Shown here: positions 5,591 through 7,092 of the stretch, piece after piece
Layout of the letters: every line of letters starts with the position of its first letter
Position numbering within the stretch: position 1 is the first letter of the stretch
NCBI GenBank assembly: GCA_013815535.1
Contig: JACDGC010000187.1
Coordinates: forward strand, 1 to 7,092
Direction of reading: 5' to 3'
DNA: 7,092 nt
Source: Ktedonobacterales bacterium
GTDB taxonomy: Bacteria; Chloroflexota; Ktedonobacteria; Ktedonobacterales; JACDGC01
The notes under the pieces: generated by a model
Seen by the model: only the letters and a program-made list of their open reading frames with translations
Database searches by the model: none
What the model was told of the DNA's origin: nothing
Made by a program: the position numbers and the translations under genes

Positions 5591-6163
5591 GTGCACAAAG
5601 AACTGCTCGTTCTTGGGTTGCTGCTTTCCGGGCCGTTGTCGGGCTACGACGTGCATCGTATTGTGACGGCGCATGGCGCTTTATATTCCGATCTTAAAAA
5701 AGGGAATGTCTATTATTTGCTTGAGCGCTTGGCGGCAGAAGGTGGGCTGCATGTGGTTGCTGAGGCTGGCGCACGAGGCCCCCGTCGTGAACGGTTGGTC
5801 TATGCCCTCACTGACCACGGATGTCAGATGTTCGGGGACCTCTTGCGTGAAGTGGTGAGAGGGTACACTGTCGCCCATACTGGCATCGAAGTCGGCATGG
5901 TCTTTTTATCTTATCTTTCACCCACAGAAGCTATCCATTTACTGGAAGAGCGGCGACAAATGGTGGTTGAACGGCGCCAACTCGTTGAGCGCGCTACCGA
6001 GCAACTCCACGAGCAATTAGCGCAGGATCATCTGGTGAGTTTAATGGATGCTGAACTGGGATGGATCGAGCGCTCCGTATCTCGTCTGCAAGAACTAGAA
6101 AAAACCTCTGTCCCTCCTCAGCAGCCTACACGTTGCCCCGGCACTTCGGTGGAGGATTGCTAG
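5591..6163 (+). CDS. PadR-family transcriptional regulator
   Basis: 190 residues. The N-terminus, V-H-K-E-L-L-V-L-G-L-L followed by G14-P-L-S-G-Y-D-V-H, is the typical PadR opening. The segments K37-G-N-V-Y-Y-L-L-E-R-L (recognition helix region), then G63-P-R-R-E-R and Y71-A-L-T-D-H-G, form the winged helix. Residues from about 80 to 170 are helical and charged, matching the longer Vir_act_alpha_C-type dimerisation region. The last 20 residues are Pro/Cys-rich and look disordered. PadR proteins repress nearby genes and often themselves and are released by a small ligand. The ligand here is unknown. The two palindromes around its promoter support autoregulation, and the MtrA-like gene 45 bases downstream on the same strand is the evident target. 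Codons are more A/T-rich than in the leftward genes. Confidence 0.93.
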   Translation: MHKELLVLGLLLSGPLSGYDVHRIVTAHGALYSDLKKGNVYYLLERLAAEGGLHVVAEAGARGPRRERLVYALTDHGCQMFGDLLREVVRGYTVAHTGIEVGMVFLSYLSPTEAIHLLEERRQMVVERRQLVERATEQLHEQLAQDHLVSLMDAELGWIERSVSRLQELEKTSVPPQQPTRCPGTSVEDC

Positions 6164-6195
6164 GTCCTCTCAACCTTAGCTAGCTATTCATCTTT

Positions 6196-6202
6196 AGGGA
6201 GG
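6196..6202 (+). promoter_or_regulatory. Ribosome binding site of the MtrA-like gene
   Basis: AGGGAGG, 6 bases before the ATG at 6209. It is a strong, well-spaced signal fixing this start. Confidence 0.8.
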
Positions 6203-6208
6203 CAAGTA

Positions 6209-7092
6209 ATGCGTAGTAACCTTGCTTGGCCCATCGTTACTGGTTCGTATAAGATCGGTGATCCTGAGGGCTCAGTGGCAGTCTGCGTCAACACCTCAGA
6301 ACAGTTGATTGAACCACTAGCACACCTTCCCGGTGTCGCCATCACTGGTAAGGTCTACACGGCAAATCTCGGCATTGAACGCATCGTCACCAACATCACG
6401 TCGAACCCTGCTATTCGGTTTTTATTGCTGTGTGGCAAGGATTCTCCACTCTTCCATGCTGGTCAGTCGCTGACGGCGCTGGCAGAGCGCGGTATAGACG
6501 AACAGCATCAGATTATTGGGGCATCCGGCTATGAGCCGATACTCCCAAACCTTACTGAGGCAAGCATCATCCAGTTTCGGCAACAAATTGAAGTCATCGA
6601 TTGGAGTGGTGAGGATGCTTTTCCTGCCATTGAGCAGCGCATCCGCGAACTCGTCGCCCGGAATCCGGGGCGCTTCGTCACGAGAGAGGAATTCACTGCC
6701 ATGATGCCCCAAGAAGAACATTTCACGATGATCCGGCCTGGTGGGCAACGCGAGCCCCTCCAATACGATCCTAAGGGCTATTTTGTCATCACGTTAGATC
6801 GGGAAGAAGAACAAATCGTGTTGCGACACTACCAGCCAGACCACACACCCGCGCATGAGATGTACGGACGAATGGCAGGTTCGATGTTCCTGGGGCTGGT
6901 ACGCGAAGGATTAGTCACCCAACTGAGCCACGCTGGCTATCTGGGTGAGGAGTTGGCCAAAGCGCAAGCGGCGTTGCATCTCGGTCTCCGTTACGATCAG
7001 GATCGCCCTTTGCGAGTCCGCGAAGAGAATGCCGAAAGTAAGCCAACCTCTGTAGTTGCCGAGGCTCCAGCAAGCTTGTCATTGCCATCATC
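6209..7092 (+). CDS. MtrA-like (tetrahydromethanopterin S-methyltransferase subunit A) and DUF4346-like fusion, 3' end beyond window
   Basis: 294 codons are visible and the frame is still open at the window end. Residues 7-155 follow archaeal MtrA: W-P-I-V-x-G-x-Y-x-I-G-D-P-E20, I45-x-G-K, N53-L-G-I-E-R-I-V-T-N-I-x-S-N-P-x-I-R-F-L, L-C75-G, G85-Q-S and I102-I-G-A. MtrA is the corrinoid-binding subunit that passes a methyl group to coenzyme M. Residues 175-265 (P-x-G-x-x-E-P-L-x-Y-D-P-K-G-Y-F onward) resemble DUF4346. After 270 the chain becomes a Pro/Ser/Ala-rich linker. No membrane span is seen in the visible part, unlike archaeal MtrA. The cobalt-ligand His of archaeal MtrA (as I recall, in G-H-I-T-G-Q-S) aligns with F82, with H83 next to it. 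The biochemical role in bacteria is unknown to me. The gene forms an operon with padR. Confidence 0.85.
   Translation, partial: MRSNLAWPIVTGSYKIGDPEGSVAVCVNTSEQLIEPLAHLPGVAITGKVYTANLGIERIVTNITSNPAIRFLLLCGKDSPLFHAGQSLTALAERGIDEQHQIIGASGYEPILPNLTEASIIQFRQQIEVIDWSGEDAFPAIEQRIRELVARNPGRFVTREEFTAMMPQEEHFTMIRPGGQREPLQYDPKGYFVITLDREEEQIVLRHYQPDHTPAHEMYGRMAGSMFLGLVREGLVTQLSHAGYLGEELAKAQAALHLGLRYDQDRPLRVREENAESKPTSVVAEAPASLSLPS

Noticed and set aside
6152..6169. GAGGA/TCCTC inverted repeat spanning the padR stop codon
   Set aside because: A 5-bp stem with an 8-base loop and no T-tail is too weak to call as a terminator or RNA element.
6177..6186. 10-bp palindrome TAGCTAGCTA between padR and the MtrA-like gene
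   Set aside because: It is a short alternating repeat with no loop, T-run or second copy. It could be chance, so it is not called as an operator or terminator.
6422..6763. Minus-strand open frame of 113 codons
   Set aside because: It overlaps the MtrA-homologous part of the plus-strand gene, which has strong family similarity and a good ribosome site.

Overview
The window reads as chromosomal DNA of a GC-rich bacterium. The best guess is a member of Chloroflexota, from the combination of a Ser/Thr-kinase-like protein, a bacterial MtrA/DUF4346 protein and PadR-type control. That assignment is an inference from recalled family distributions, not from a database match. Six genes are visible: four complete leftward genes, one partial leftward gene, and a rightward pair whose second gene runs off the right edge (seven coding regions counting both partial ones as genes: kinase-like, ROK, ATPase, phosphatase, RarA, PadR, MtrA-like).

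Left part (1-5290, all on the minus strand). Read in the direction of transcription, the order is rarA (replication-fork AAA+ ATPase), a histidine-phosphatase-superfamily protein, a compact P-loop ATPase resembling the secretion/pilus ATPases (VirB11/CpaF/GspE), a ROK-family protein, and a Ser/Thr-kinase-fold protein that leaves the window at base 1. The phosphatase has its own extended -10 promoter placed so that transcription could begin at its ATG. The ATPase stop and the ROK GTG start overlap by 4 bases. The last two proteins both carry folds of phosphoryl-transfer enzymes but have lost key catalytic residues: the kinase-like protein has lost the DFG Asp and the metal-binding Asn, and the ROK protein has lost the DxGGT and GTGxGGG phosphate loops. 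The divergent ATPase, degenerate ROK and pseudokinase form a tight cluster that looks like a signalling or regulatory module of unknown role.

Centre (5291-5590). This divergent intergenic region holds the rarA leader and promoter, a set of AGAAGTG direct repeats, an inverted repeat, and a well-formed promoter for the rightward genes. That promoter is bracketed by two related palindromes that look like operators.

Right part (5591-7092, plus strand). A PadR-family repressor is followed, 45 bases on, by a protein that joins an MtrA-like domain (the corrinoid subunit of archaeal methyl-H4MPT:CoM methyltransferase) to a DUF4346-like domain. The likely scheme is that PadR represses its own operon by binding the two palindromes and thereby controls the MtrA-like protein. 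By eye this half is clearly richer in A and T at third codon positions than the left half.
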